From Penicillium oxalicum (lineage: Eukaryota > Ascomycota > Eurotiomycetes > Eurotiales > Aspergillaceae), in contig NC_064653.1 in assembly GCF_001723175.1 (NCBI RefSeq), positions 2,666,001 to 2,730,000 of the forward strand: a DNA stretch of 64,000 bases, given 5' to 3'. Below the pieces are notes generated by a model. That model ran no database searches and had not been told where the DNA came from. It was given only the letters and a program-made list of their open reading frames with translations. Made by a program: the position numbers and the translations under genes. Below, one piece after another: positions 1-13,786 of the stretch; position 1 is the first letter of the stretch; the number at the start of each line of letters is the position of its first letter.

Positions 1-150
1 GCGATCACCAGCGGAGTAGATTGAATCCTTGAAGCTTTTTAAAAAATACCCATCAACCATCCCTTGAGCATTGGCGTTTGAATTGCTTTCAAAGACACAC
101 ACGGAAAAAAAAATAAGGCGTCGACTCAGCAAACCACATCGCAGACAAGC

Positions 151-2061
<1,911 letters not shown>

Positions 2062-2367
2062 GGCGGAGCAGCCACGCGTAATCCAGTTTTCTCAGTCATT
2101 TCGTGGGCTGATCTCTGTACGTCCTGGGCCTGAGACGGAGGGTGATGATTTCCATTAGCACATATAGAGTACCATAGAATGGATGAATGATACGTCTTGC
2201 TCGCGAGTGTCCTTTTACAATCACACAACGTAGCCGTAGAAATCGCAATGTTTCAGGTGTTCATCAAGTAAAAATGGGATGCGATGATCAATAGATCAGA
2301 TTAAGATATCGTATCGTCATGAAGGAACTCGTCTACATGAATTATTCTCCTAGCAACATCATCTCCT
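2062..2367. other. Convergent intergenic spacer
   Basis: This is the 3' flank shared by the arabinofuranosidase gene (+) and the I78 inhibitor gene (-). I see only AT-rich sequence suited to 3' untranslated regions and no further gene. Confidence 0.6.
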
Positions 2368-2835
2368 CTAGCCGTAAGTGACATCCCGGACGGTGCCGTC
2401 GTGGTCCACGTGGACGTTCAGTCTGTACAATGCAAGTGACGATGTGAGTATAGGGTTATCAACATCCTCACATGACACCGCTGTTCAAGTGGTGGACCGT
2501 GGGGGAAGAGACTCCATTACCTGTCAGGATTGTGATCCATCGACTTCATATCATCGGGCTTGAGTACGCGGTGGGACTCGGGAAGATCTTTCTTTGCGAA
2601 GGACTAGGTACCAACGACTGAGTGAGCATCAAATTCCAGAGATTCCACACTTGAAGCCAAGTGTGATTATAATCTTGGAACGAAAGATTCATGGCACAAA
2701 AAAAAGGGGGGGAGACACTGGTGAACATACCACCTCGTCACTAGTACTGTCACTGATCTTTTTGCCCATGAGCTTGTTTGCCCACTCGGACTTATCGCCC
2801 ATGTTGGAGTTGATACCCGGTACCACGAGAGGCAT
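2368..2835 (-). CDS. Small cytosolic peptidase inhibitor, I78 family
   Basis: Three short exons join in frame on the minus strand: 2835-2731, 2603-2521 and 2422-2368 (105 + 83 + 55 nt), encoding 80 aa. No exon is long enough to stand out alone. The protein starts MPLVVPGINSN and ends GTVRDVTYG. The central block SHRVLKPDDM, followed by MDHNPDRLNVHVD, matches the conserved core of I78 inhibitors, the family of the Aspergillus elastase inhibitors AFLEI and AFUEI. In this family the loop before the RLN motif inserts into serine proteases. There is no signal peptide and no cysteine, so an intracellular role such as protection against self-proteolysis is inferred; the target is unknown. Introns are 127 and 98 nt with GT...AG ends. 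A TATATA element lies about 125 bases upstream of the start. Confidence 0.88.
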
Positions 2836-3884
2836 GGTGATGGCTCTTTATCAAGTAAATGGTCAAAGTAAATGTAGAACCTGTGATCAGGGAAGATGCA
2901 GAAGAGAAAGTTGATTATTTCAAAGATGATGGCGTGGAAAGTGGCTCATTCCCCGCATCTATATAAGCCTCTGAAATCGGGAAATGACGTAGGTCAAATT
3001 GTCGGCCTCAGGTTGACAGAAGATCATCTCCAGATTGGAAACGCCTGTGCAACTCCAATTTGGGACGATCGGGTGACTTAAAGTACTCTCGATCTAACCC
3101 TATCTACCTTTCTCAGGTAATACCTCCTCATGGTCGGACCTGTTCATGCCACCAACTTTGGTGAACCATCGGCTGACACATCCGTAGTATGCGCCCTGAC
3201 GTCGTTCTCATTCTACTTCCCCCGGGCCTCCAGGAAAGAGTCCTGCCAGATTGTACGTCACGGAGCGATGAAGATTGATCAAAATACAGCTAGAAGAAAT
3301 CGTGCTGATTGCTCCAAGACTCTAAAATTACAATCTCAAATAATCACCCACCGTGTAGTGGGGAAGCAGCCTGGGTTATAAACCAGGTGCTTCGCTTATT
3401 ACAAAGGAACATTCAAGGAATCTATGGCGAATCTGCGTATGTTTTACCATTATGCCATAGCGAAGCTGTCTTACGAGTATAAAGGCAAGAAGAAATTTCC
3501 ACATTGACACCAAAGTGGCTTCAGATCCATCAATCTCCGAGATTTATGATGGGTTGCCGGACGTGGAGACACCGCTCGCACTTGTTTGACGCTGCTGGTG
3601 CTCTTGCCTAGATTGGTGTCCCACAAACGTGCCAATGGTCTACATCAGCTCTTAATCTAAAGTGGCACCTCAGAGTCGAAGAAGGTGCGACATAAACATC
3701 ACGAAACCCATGCATACAGGAAAGCACCCCCCGGCATCATGGATCAAAGCTCCTGCTCAAGTGCAGTTTCCCTCGTGCCTGATCCTGACCGGCATGGAAG
3801 GATCAACATGTTTCATGCTTTCATGTCATGAATGTTTTACATCTGGATCCCACTCATGACACAGCCAAACTGACGAGACCCACG
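2836..3884. other. Divergent intergenic region between the I78 inhibitor and a membrane protein gene
   Basis: About 1 kb separates two divergent starts. It contains the TATATA element near 2960 and a TATAAA at 3478-3483 that could serve the plus-strand gene. Two TGACGT half-sites lie near 2986 and 3197. The open stretch at 3130-3381 (+) resembles no family I know and lacks intron-linked partners, so I do not call it a gene. Confidence 0.4.
2960..2965 (-). promoter_or_regulatory. Candidate TATA box of the I78 inhibitor gene
   Basis: A TATATA core lies about 125-130 bases upstream of the inhibitor start codon at 2835, within a promoter-like spacer. The element is palindromic, so the sequence does not fix its orientation. 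Confidence 0.35.
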
Positions 3885-5093
3885 ATGGTGTCGATTCCTC
3901 TCCCTGAGCTCCTCGTGGGGCGAGGGCAGGCAGCAGTCGCAGACAGTTTCGATCAGCAGTCCATGGTGAGCGTGAGTAGTCTCCTGGACACGCATGGGTG
4001 CTGACTTTGTAAATCAATACCTGATCCATGAGTTCAGCAGGACATGAATCGATGGGCTGTCAGACAAGATGGCTCAGAAGGCCAAGGCGTTCTACTATCA
4101 ACAGCAATCAGCGCATCGACAAGCTCGACAGTCATGGAGCACGAGAACAATGAGTCGTCGCTTTCCATGCCACTGTCAAACGATATCAATTCCGTGACTT
4201 CTTCATTGAGGGCTCGGAATGGGTTTGCTCCAATTTTTGAGGGAGGCCCGTCGATCGTCGTCGCAGTTGTATTCGTAGCGATCATCGGATTGAGTGGGAT
4301 TGCCTTCTTCACGGCGTGGTATATTCGGGAAGGGCCGAGATGCAGACGACGCTCGTTGGGAGTTGGATATGAGCACTTTGCCGAGTCGGACGTCAGCTTG
4401 GCCGAAGATACCGGCCACGCTCTGGATTATTTTCTCTTGCACGACGTGCCTCCCGAACGAGCCCCCGTCGTGCCCAGCCAAAGTTCATCGCCCTCCATCA
4501 CAGATGCCTGCGATGGCAGTGGCAGTCCGGATCCAAACAAACCCGGTCGAAATGAATCTGGCGTGCCCATGCACACCTTCGGTCGAGGGATGACTCCACA
4601 CTTCAAGTCAACAGAACCGGCAAGACGAAGCCCGCTGGCGTCTGTTATATCAATGAGCGCAATGGAATCGAAAGAGGACGTGAACAGGTCGCCGTCGAAG
4701 CCACCATCGAGCAATCCTGCTCGTTCATCGCCACGTGCGCCCAGGTCATACAAGGAGATTGCCAACAGAACACCCACCAGCTCGCCCAGCCACAAGAGAA
4801 ACCCACTGCGTTTGCCCAGAGCACTGCGCACTCCGCCCCAATTTCCGATTCGCGAAAGAGTACCACTGAACATCCATCTGAGAAACGAAAGTCATCCAAG
4901 CATGAGACAACCTTATAGCCCAACATCAAGAAGCGTTTCTCAGAATACGGTCGTTCACATCAGTTCTTCCCAGTCCACGGGACCAGGCTCCGGTGCTCTG
5001 AGTAAACCGCCCTGCAGTCCGTTGTCTCTTCCCCACGAGGCGACCCCAACCCAGAGGCCGCTGAAAAGGGAGTCTTCCAAATCCACTGAGTGA
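3885..5093 (+). CDS. Single-pass membrane protein of unknown function
   Basis: I do not recognise a family. The preferred model has two exons, 3885-3965 and 4041-5093, giving 377 aa. The 75-nt intron has a GTGAGC donor, a perfect GCTGAC branch site and a CAG acceptor, and the reading frame continues in phase across it. A shorter single-exon model from the ATG at 4044 (349 aa) is the alternative. One strongly hydrophobic stretch (IVVAVVFVAIIGLSGIAFF) is followed by positive residues, which suggests an outside-N-terminus, cytosolic-tail orientation. The remaining 250 residues are rich in Ser, Pro and Arg and look disordered. There is no obvious N-terminal signal peptide. It is convergent with the Vrl1-like gene, with stops about 670 bases apart. 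Confidence 0.65.
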
Positions 5094-5765
5094 TAATCGC
5101 CAAATCACTGGCCTAGGTTATTGTTTGTGTTTGCGTTTATTCCATTCTTTTTTTTTCTTTCCTTTTCTTTTGCTTTCAATCCTTTTGGGGGGTTGTTGCT
5201 CAAGGACTTGCAGATTGGGCGTGAATATTTGCGTTTTGTGAAGAGTCCGCTGCTGCAGCTTGGCCCTTGGACTATAAAACAAAGGACCTTGAATATTGAG
5301 AAAACCAAGTCTCTGCCCAGCATTGCCAAAAGAAAAACCAGAGCGGTAGCTCCAATGGGGGTGGCTTGTTTTTGTTTTTACATTCAGACCTCTGAAAATA
5401 CATATGAGTTCGTATTCTTTCTCTAGGATCCTATCAACAAAAAGGTCCACAGACCTGTCCTTTGAGCAAAAGGACGACTCAGCCACGCCCACATGTTGAT
5501 AATTGGTGGCATTCCCGGGTCAATGAGCTGAGTGATCTTCCAAAGCAGCGAAGTGGGAAGAGTCAAAAGCACAACCAGCTAAAATTCCCGACTCCAAATT
5601 ATCTATACACGTCGAACCAACGGCGAGACAGTCATTGACGGGATCGCAAAGAGATCCATCGTAGATCTATCCATTTCCCATCCAGCCAGGGAAAAAAAGA
5701 AATCGAAAAGAAAAAAGAACCCCCTAAATTTTCCAGGATCATATCACAACTCGGACAGAGTTTCA
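5094..5765. other. Convergent intergenic spacer, T-rich then A-rich
   Basis: This is the 3' flank shared by the membrane protein gene (+) and the Vrl1-like gene (-). A T-rich run sits at about 5140-5190 and A-rich runs near 5695-5725, consistent with untranslated and 3'-end sequence. The open stretches on both strands between 5105 and 5492 do not look like protein. Confidence 0.5.
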
Positions 5766-8700
5766 TTATTTCATCTCACGTACAATGCGCAAACATCTCT
5801 CAATGCGTTTGCCCCTCTCTTTTTCACGTATCAGGGTATTCTTCACAAACGCGCGGATCGCGTCCCGGCCAACTCGCTCTCGCCAAGTGGTCCACCCGGC
5901 GAGTTCGCTGACGACGACATCTTTGTTCCAGGTGATTTCTCTCGCCAAGCGGGACGATTGGAATTCGCCCTCTCGGATCTTTTGCTCAAGATCGCGGACG
6001 GATTTCTGCCGGGACTCTTCAAAGCCCGGGAGGTTGAGGTTGAATTTGCGGGGCAGCGAACTGGACAGGAGCGACGAGCGGGAGCGCGAGATGCCCCGAT
6101 TCGTGGCGGTCAAGGTGGACATCAAGGTCAAGGGTCGGGAAAGAGAGCTCAGAATGGCGGCGGTAGTGTTATCCATGGACATGAGAGCAGCGAGGAATTG
6201 GAGAAGAGGGGAGGAGTCGGAAGTCGAAGTTGAAAGATAACTGCCATAGCGGGCGAAGGCCTCAATATGAGCAATGGGGAGCGCATTCGTGGGCTCCTTC
6301 AACGTTGAGAGAACACCGGAGCAAAGGATGACCGCGTCGGCGAGATCGGAGACACTGTTTTGCAGGGAGTGGCCCCGTCGAAGCACGCTACGGGTGTTGA
6401 CATGAATACCGCGAACCATGTCCTGGGCGTGCGACACAAACTGTTCCGTATCGCGCATTCCTTCGGGGGTGATGGGAGAAAACTCGTCCGCAATCGTCTC
6501 ATTTAGGGCGGCAGCTTTACGTCGCGACCGGTCCGCCATCATTTCGGGATGTAACTCAGGAACCAGAAAGAATTCCCACAGCATCTCGTGAGTTGAAAAG
6601 GTGGGATGAGTGAGGAGAGTCTTCAAGAAGCGGTCGAGTTTCTCTTGAAGATCATGCAAAACAGACCGTGACGGTTTCGAGTGGATTTGAAACGGATTTC
6701 GGAAATCTGAGAGAGATGGCACGTAGGACGCAGGGTGCTCTATAGCAAGCCATTTGGCCAGATTCTCAAAGTCGCTAAAACTGCGCCGGCACGTGGTGAC
6801 TGTGTATGTTGTCGAACCAGGATGAGACGGCACTGTTTTCTCTGGGGCAGAGTAGGGCGCGCCTGATTTAAGGATGAAGCGCACAGTAGCATCTTCAACG
6901 AAGAATGATCGAACCACAGTGGTGACACGCCCCGAAGGATCGCCAAGTGCGGACGGCGGTTGGGACAGCAGTATGAGGTCGTCGATACGATTTCGTACTT
7001 CGTCGTCTTTAGCGAGCTCAACCGCAGTCAACCCACGGGCTTCTTTGACGTGCACATCGACCCTTGGGTCCAAAAACAGGACACGCACTTGATCCACCCT
7101 GCCGTACTTGCTGGCCATCATCAAAGGCGTGAATCGTTTGTCATTTGTGGCATTCGGATCGCAGTCGCTCTCTTTCAGAAGCCGTGTCGTAATATCCGGA
7201 TCGCCCACAATATGCAACAAAGTATTTCCCTTTGCATCCACGTGGTCGTCAAGCTGAAGCGGCTGAGCATTGCCTTGAGCACTCCGAGCCGCTGTCAAGG
7301 CTTCCAGGACCATTTTCCTGTACTGCGTATGGTCGTACGAGCGGCAGAGGGCAAAAAGTGGAGTCTGTCCATGTTTGTCACGCTGTCGCCAAGGTATAAG
7401 GCTTCCCAGACGAGAGAGCAGAGATGGGGTGCTGAACAAATAGTGACCGACTGTTCGACCATGCACGTCGGACTTGGTAAGATACTTGGCGACCGCTTCC
7501 CTATCTGATCTGCTGAATAAGTAATCAAGAAGGACCTCTACCGTTTCAGAGTGTGCCAGTTGCACGGCTGCACTGAGAAGAGTTGTACCATTCGCATTCG
7601 TGTCATCCAGAATGTCCTCCAAGGGATAGAATTCCTCAAGGCTCAGTAGATACTTCAAAGATTCAGTCTGGCGGCTTTCCACTGCCATCATGGGTATGGA
7701 ATCCCCCGCTGGATCTTGTGTTTTTGTCAGCGTCTCTAATGAGGAATCGCCCTCGATGTTGCTCGTCATCGACCCAATAGTAGGAGTTCTGGATGCAAAA
7801 GATATTCCTGAAGACATAGACATGGTGCGGACATTCATGGATACTCGTTTGACAGGTCGTTGGCTCTCCTGGGCTGAAGAGCCATCGTCCCATTTCTGGA
7901 AGGGAAACACATGCGAAAGGGGAGGCGCGTCGGACTCAAGGGAGTTATCAAGGCCAGTTTGGCCATTGGGGAGCACCAGACTGGAGTGCATGGATGATGT
8001 CTCCAATGGCGACTCTTCATACTCAGGTGAGGCCTCAGTTTTGAAAAAGACAGTTTTTCGTTCAAGGACGCAGGGCTGGGATTCACCGACCGACTCGTGG
8101 TCTCCGTCTGGCTCAAGAATGTGTCGCATGTCTGCGATACGGCCGGCCTTCGTGGCTTGCCACAGCTTTCTGTTCCTTTTGCTTGCGCGCCGCAGACCAG
8201 CAGAGTCGGTCACAAGATACATCAGCACCGCTTCGAACGTACTCAATGCATAGCCCATCTCTCCGCTGTCGACATCATCGATGTAAATGAAGTGTTGCAT
8301 GTATAGCAACCGGGCTTGAAGATGGCGGATCTGTGATCGAATGACAACGACCAGCAATAACGAGACAAGGACATCGGCATTGATCGTCAGCGGTGATCGA
8401 CCCTTCTCCGAGGCCGGTCCGTCGATATTGTCGTAGCTGCCGGGATACGAGATTACTTTGACCGTTTCCAGCAGAGTATTCAGCATCTCGTGTGGACTTT
8501 TCGCATCGTTCATTTTGCGAAATTCATCCACACCGCGACTAACACGACAGATAACTTCGCGTTTTCCATCACGTCCGCCGTCCACGGAAATCCCTACTTG
8601 GGTCACGTCGATACTCTCCATATGTCGGATTCTCGAGTCCAGCTCTGAATCTTCTGGTTGCCGGAAAGCGCACAGGCGAGGGAAAAGCAAAGGCTCGTGC

Positions 8701-9830
8701 ACTTGTTCTGCCACATATCGCTCGATCAGACGCTCTACCAAGGGCCCCGTCAAATCCGTGGTGGCTCCAAGTAGTGACAATTGTTGCTTGTCCACGAGTC
8801 GGAACAAGTCGATCGCGGCTGTCACGGCCGTCTCGAGGCTGCGGCGCATGAGATCCTCATCATCCTCAAAATACTCCTCGGAATTGAAGGGAAGCCGTCC
8901 CCGACGAGACGACCAGCTGCGGATGGACGAGCTCTCGTCCTGTAAAGATTGGACACGCGACAGAGTACTTCCAACATCACCTCTACCTGCAGAGGGTGAG
9001 CGAGACGGCGGCGGAGGCAATGGCCTTCCAAGTTCCTTGCCAAATTCACGGAAAAGTCTTTCTAATCCAGGCTGCATCTGTCGGGCGATCATGGGGAAAT
9101 TTGCGAGCAACTCGGCAAAGGTCTGAATCTCTTGTTTTGGCGGGGTGACAGAGCCTCCATTTGTGCTTTTTTTGTCCGAGCCGTTGATCTCCATTCTCTT
9201 CACTATTGTCCCTGGCACTGCAGCGGGGACGGTTCTCGCTGGATCATACGATCCAACCAGAGGGCGTGAAATATAGTAAATAAGCCATGGGCGAGAATCG
9301 CTTGACGGAGCGTAATAGAGAGCATCAGAAAGAAGCTGGGCTTGTGTGAGAGACTTGAAACCTATATTCGAGGGACATTTCAAATCAGCACAGGCGTCGG
9401 ATCTGTTATTATCATTTTACCACCTACGTACCTTTGTTGCTGTATACCGAGCTTTCTTTGATGATGACAGTCCTCCCATTGAAAGTCGTCACTTGTTTGG
9501 CCTTCCCTCTACTTTCTCGCACATTGGAATCTTCTTTGCCGCTTGTAGATCCAAAGCTGACGGGGATGCGCAGCACATGGCTGCCTAGAAACTCTTCGGA
9601 CGCGACGAGATCCGAGTAGAGGAGGCTGGATTCGCGATCGCGTGAGCCGACGAGGCAATCTGTTGTAGGAACGAGCAGCACCTGAATAGGTATGAGTTGA
9701 ACCAAAATCAGTCATCGTGATCTATTTACAGTAGTACAGAAGCTGGACATACATGGTTCTCCACGGGAATGCACTGTCCCGGCACAGTGCTTCGAAAGAA
9801 GGCACGCAGGAAAGGGTTGAGAGGGTGCAT
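5766..9830 (-). CDS. VRL1: VPS9-domain Rab5 exchange factor with ankyrin repeats and PX domain (Vrl1-like)
   Basis: The likely role is guanine nucleotide exchange on Rab5/Vps21-type GTPases at endosomes, coupled to membrane coat function. Three exons join in frame: 9830-9753, 9681-9432 and 9361-5766, giving 1,307 aa that starts MHPLNPFLRAFFRS. Approximate domain order is an N-terminal conserved region (1-150), a VPS9 catalytic domain (about 360-500, including ADVLVSLLLVV and MGYALSTFEAVLMYL), a disordered Ser-rich linker, ankyrin repeats (about 670-910), a PX-like domain (about 925-1055) and a helical C-terminal region that may be BAR-like. This order matches yeast Vrl1, which pairs with the sorting nexin Vin1 in the VINE complex. 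In the yeast reference strain that gene is broken; here it is intact. Introns of 71 and 70 nt separate the first exons. The role is inferred from domain order. Confidence 0.85.
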
Positions 9831-11108
9831 CCAAACGGTTATGGACTGCCCAGAATGAAAGCTCCAAGAACCATCAAGACGAATTCGTCAAGAACAGAGC
9901 CACGAAGGGACCTTAGTCTGCAAAAGGGATGTTTTGCGGGGAATGGGCTCCGGCGCATTCCCTCACACGCGGCCAAGCTCAAGAGCGGGTCTTGCCGGCC
10001 ACTCTGAAGCTGATTACAATTTTCTTAGGCAGGCAGATGCAGAGTCGTTCTGTTCTGTGTGTCAAGAATCTCTAGAACACAGTAAATGCAAATGTCAATG
10101 ACACAAGGATGCAATGCCGAGTGGGTTCACGAAGGAGTTCGAGAACGTGATCGCTGCGGGAGCTAGGAACGCTATTCTATTTCAGGTAATCACTCAGCCT
10201 CGGCGGCCGATAGCAGCCACGGATCCGACGGGCACCAGGTCTGTTTGTGAGAGACCGCTCATTAAAGGCGCTTGAGGATACTCAGTTACTCGCAACTAGT
10301 AGCAGGGTAACCTTTTTTCAGAGAATCTAAGCATTCAAGTGCGAGAAACGACATACGTTCAATGTTATCTTGATCTGGTTTGACTTTGGGAGGGTGAACT
10401 TGCTCTTCTCCTGAAGTATAGCGCTTAGTCGCTTTCTTACCAACCTGCTTTCGAGCATGCTCTCTATTTGACTACTATTTCCGTGATTTCCAAAAAAAAA
10501 ACAAGCTTCTGTCTTGATCGCAAACCAGAAGCTCTGGTGCTCAATGAGCCCCGCCAGGACTCCTTGCTTAGTGTAGAGCCTCGTTTTGGGAGCTGGGATG
10601 TAGACTATCTACGTTGCTTTAGCGATCAATCTGATTCGTAAAGCGTGATCTGAAGTTCTTATGAGCTAATGAGACGTGGACGTCTGCTCCATGGGAACAT
10701 GGGGGGAAAACAGGTCAATCTAGAACCGTAGTATCGAGTAGAGAACAACACTGCAATCAAGTGGATTTAACAATACGCAGCCTGAAGATAAAGGCGACAT
10801 GGTGCTGTACTATGCGAGTACGCAAGACCTCGGGCCAAGATTTGTTACTGCCTCGCATGAATGAAACCGAAGATGAGGAGCCGGAATGTCAAGAAAAGGT
10901 GTCCATGCGGGTTGAGAAGAACGGTGCAGAGTAACAGAGTTTTGACTAGTGTACAAAGAAATGCCCAATGGCAGAGAATAAATGGGGATCTTCAACGTAG
11001 AACATTTCAAACAGGAGAGCTTGCCGCTGGATTCATCGAGAAGCTGCTTCCAATTCCAATGGTCTCGGAAGTTCATACAGACTGAAAAACCGAGATTGAC
11101 ATCCGAGT
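9831..11108. other. Intergenic region upstream of the Vrl1-like gene
   Basis: About 1.3 kb lies between the Vrl1-like start and the uS11m stop, both on the minus strand. It should hold the promoter of the former and the 3' end of the latter. Open stretches at 9753-10007 and 10810-11085 show no recognisable protein features. I see no RNA gene. Confidence 0.45.
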
Positions 11109-11861
11109 CTAACCCAGTCTGCGGACTCTCCGGCTGCGAGTACCGCCAAACTTGATGCGAGTTGAGTCGGTCACTCGGCTGACGAGTCCTCGGATTTTGC
11201 GTCCCTCATTCCCGAGAAGAACCTTTGTGAAGCCATCTCGGCCCTTGCCAAAGCCCCGGAAGACGATTTCTAGCCTCTTGATCTCCATCAACAACCCACG
11301 CTCCTGAATTTGCGAGAGGACGTGAGACGATAATTGATAAGCAGGGTCGAATCCAGCCCGGCCACCCTTGCGGAATCCGATCTGCCCGGTCCCCATCGAC
11401 AAGATTGGATTGCCATTGGGTCGTGTCAAAGTGAGGATGGTGTTGTGCTTGTGCGCGAAGACGTGGAGGTGGTGCGGTGGAGCGCGATCCGCGTAAGGAT
11501 TTTTGATCATGTCAGCCTCGAGACTCTCAGCCAGGCGAGCGTAGTCAGCACTGACACGAGAAGACGCAGGGGGTCTTCCGCCGGTCATCATCTTGGAGAT
11601 AGCAGAGAGTGGTGATGCACTGTCCGCAGACTCAGGCTGACGATCCAGGATCTGGTTCTCGATGGTTCTCGTCTTCTCCTTGAGGCTCGAAGAGTCCTGG
11701 GGAGTGGAAGAAAACTGCCGGAAAGCACCCAACCTAGCGAAAGGAGTCTGATATTGCCGGCATACTGACGGGAGGGTCTTCGCAAGGGCGTTCATGGAAA
11801 AGGTATTCATCGCGGTGACAGGGCCGATGCCGCAGCAACGGGGAAGTCGGACAGTAGTCAA
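11109..11861 (-). CDS. MRPS18: Mitochondrial small-subunit ribosomal protein uS11m
   Basis: This is the fungal mitochondrial S11 protein (yeast Mrps18) of the 37S subunit platform, where it contacts the 3' region of the small rRNA. The single-exon ORF of 250 aa has a basic, mitochondrial-targeting-like N-terminus. The S11 core occupies about residues 125-250: HHLHVFAHKHNTILTLTRP, then GFRKGGRAGFDPAYQLS, and a basic end (FGGTRSRRVRRLG) typical of S11. A second in-frame methionine (MNTFSMNALAKT) at 11810 would remove 17 residues and is a credible alternative start. The gene is divergent from TIM44, with 324 bases between the starts, so two mitochondrial biogenesis genes share a promoter region. 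Confidence 0.93.
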   Translation of the reverse strand: MTTVRLPRCCGIGPVTAMNTFSMNALAKTLPSVCRQYQTPFARLGAFRQFSSTPQDSSSLKEKTRTIENQILDRQPESADSASPLSAISKMMTGGRPPASSRVSADYARLAESLEADMIKNPYADRAPPHHLHVFAHKHNTILTLTRPNGNPILSMGTGQIGFRKGGRAGFDPAYQLSSHVLSQIQERGLLMEIKRLEIVFRGFGKGRDGFTKVLLGNEGRKIRGLVSRVTDSTRIKFGGTRSRRVRRLG

Positions 11862-12185
11862 TGCGCACCGGGACGCTCGCTGAAATTGATATACACGTTC
11901 TGTCCGACCTTGCTACTCAGACGGTGCTCTGGACTTGCGTCTGGAAAGTAAGAGCGGTTGGTACCGGAGATCTCGCGAGAGCCGTGGCCGGGCCGATGAG
12001 AGGCGGAAGGGAGCAAGCACTGGAAGTTTTTCGAAAGTCTTGGCATCCCCCGACTTTTTCCTTTACCCGCCCGCCCTCCGTTTGTCAAGTTGTCAACACA
12101 TCCTCCCCGAAGAACGGGCCTTGTCGGAGATATCTCATCTCATCTTCACTTCGCTCTTTGAATAGAACCCCCGTCTCCTAAGAGC
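11862..12185. promoter_or_regulatory. Shared divergent promoter of uS11m and TIM44
   Basis: The 324 bases between the two start codons must hold the promoters of both genes. The right part is rich in pyrimidines on the plus strand (about 12055-12175), typical of fungal transcription start regions. I see no clear TATA box. Confidence 0.6.
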
Positions 12186-13786
12186 ATGATTTCCGCTAAG
12201 CTAACCATGACCGCACGCGCGGCGACTGCGCGCTCCCAACTCCCGGCCACGAAAACCCTCGCGCAACCTCGGGTTCTATCATACTCAACTCTGCCAGTCC
12301 GAACCACAAAATGGAGTGGCAACAAGAACGCCCTCCAGACAACTCCCACGCAATCCCAGCTGGTATCTCCATTCGCTGCGCTGTCTGTGACCCGATCGTT
12401 CCACGCAACTACCTCTGTCTTGCAGCAACAACAACAACAACCGAAGAACGAGCAAAAAACCGACGGGCCCGAGTCTGAGCAAAAGAATGAGCAGGAGGGG
12501 TCCGACAAGGAAGAGTCTAAGAAGGAGAAGACCGAAGACGCCCCCCCGCCACCTCACGGTGATAAGTCTCCCTGGCAAGTCTTCCGTGAGACTCTCCAGA
12601 CCGAGTTCAAGGCCTCGAAAGAATGGAACGAGTCCACCAAGGCCCTTGCCTCTTCCGCTCATGAGTTCTCTGAGAACGAGAACATCAAGCGCGCTCGTGC
12701 TGCCTACCAAGCCGCTTCGGGTGCTGCAACCAGCCGCACATCCTCCGCGCTTAAGACCACCGGCCAGGCCATCGGAAAAGGTGCCGCCTGGACATGGAAC
12801 ACACCAGTCGTGAAGGGTGTCAGAAAAGGTGTCGTTGTCACCGGTGCTGGTCTGGAGAAAGCGACGCGTCCTGTCCGTGAGACAGAGGCCTACAAGAGTG
12901 TGAAGGAGGCCATTGATGACGGTAGTAGCTCACGCTACGGAGGCTGGATTGAGAAGGAAGAGCGTCGCAAACAGCGGCAACTTCGTGAAGAGATGGAGGC
13001 CAAGTCTGGCAAGCGCCCCTTGAAGCCGATGGAAGAAGATCCCAAGTACGCTCCATAGCTCCCATGTGCTGAGATCCTCGAAGGAAGGAACTAACACGTA
13101 TGACCACCAGTGCCGGTACCAACGTTACTCTTCACAAGGATGCAGCATGGAAGGAGTCCTGGAATAACTTCCGTGACTCCAACCCCATGATGCAAAAACT
13201 TTTTGCCATGAGAGACGTTTACGAGGAATCGGAGAACCCACTTATCAGCACTGCTCGCAGTATCACGGATCGGATTGGAGGATTCTTCGCCGAGAACGAG
13301 ACGGCCATGGTGGTCAAGAAGTTCCGTGAAATTGATCCTAACTTCCAAATGGAAGACTTCCTGCGTGAGCTGCGGGAATACATGCTTCCCGAGGTTCTCG
13401 ATGCCTATGTCAAGGGCGATGTGGAGACACTGAAGCTTTGGCTGTCAGATGCGCAATTCTCCGTCTATGCCGCCCTTGCCAAGCAATATACGACCGCTGG
13501 ACTCCGGTCTGATGGGCGAATCCTTGACATCCGCGGTGTTGATGTCTCCAACGCCCGTCTTCTGGAGCCCGGTGAGATTCCCGTTTTCGTTGTCACCTGC
13601 CGGGCCCAGGAAGTTCACGTTTACCGCAACGTCAAGTCTAATGAGCTTGCGGCCGGCATGGAAGACAAGGTTCAGCTGGTCACTTACGCCATCGGCATGA
13701 CACGCATTCCTGAAGAAGTCAACAACCCCGAGACCCGAGGTTGGAGATTGATCGAGCTGCAAAAAGCTGCCCGTGATTACATCTAG
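12186..13786 (+). CDS. TIM44: Mitochondrial import inner membrane translocase subunit Tim44
   Basis: Tim44 is a matrix-side peripheral protein that anchors mtHsp70 to the TIM23 channel in the presequence import motor. Two exons, 12186-13045 and 13111-13786, give 511 aa. The 65-nt intron carries an ACTAAC branch site. The N-terminus (about 1-75) is basic and hydroxylated, like a presequence, followed by a Gln/Glu/Lys-rich acidic linker. The region around 130-250 is the mtHsp70- and channel-binding part. The C-terminal domain, about 300-511, includes MMQKLFAMRDVYEESENPL and IPVFVVTCRAQEVHVYRN and matches the Tim44 membrane-binding fold. It is convergent with SGT2. Confidence 0.96.
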
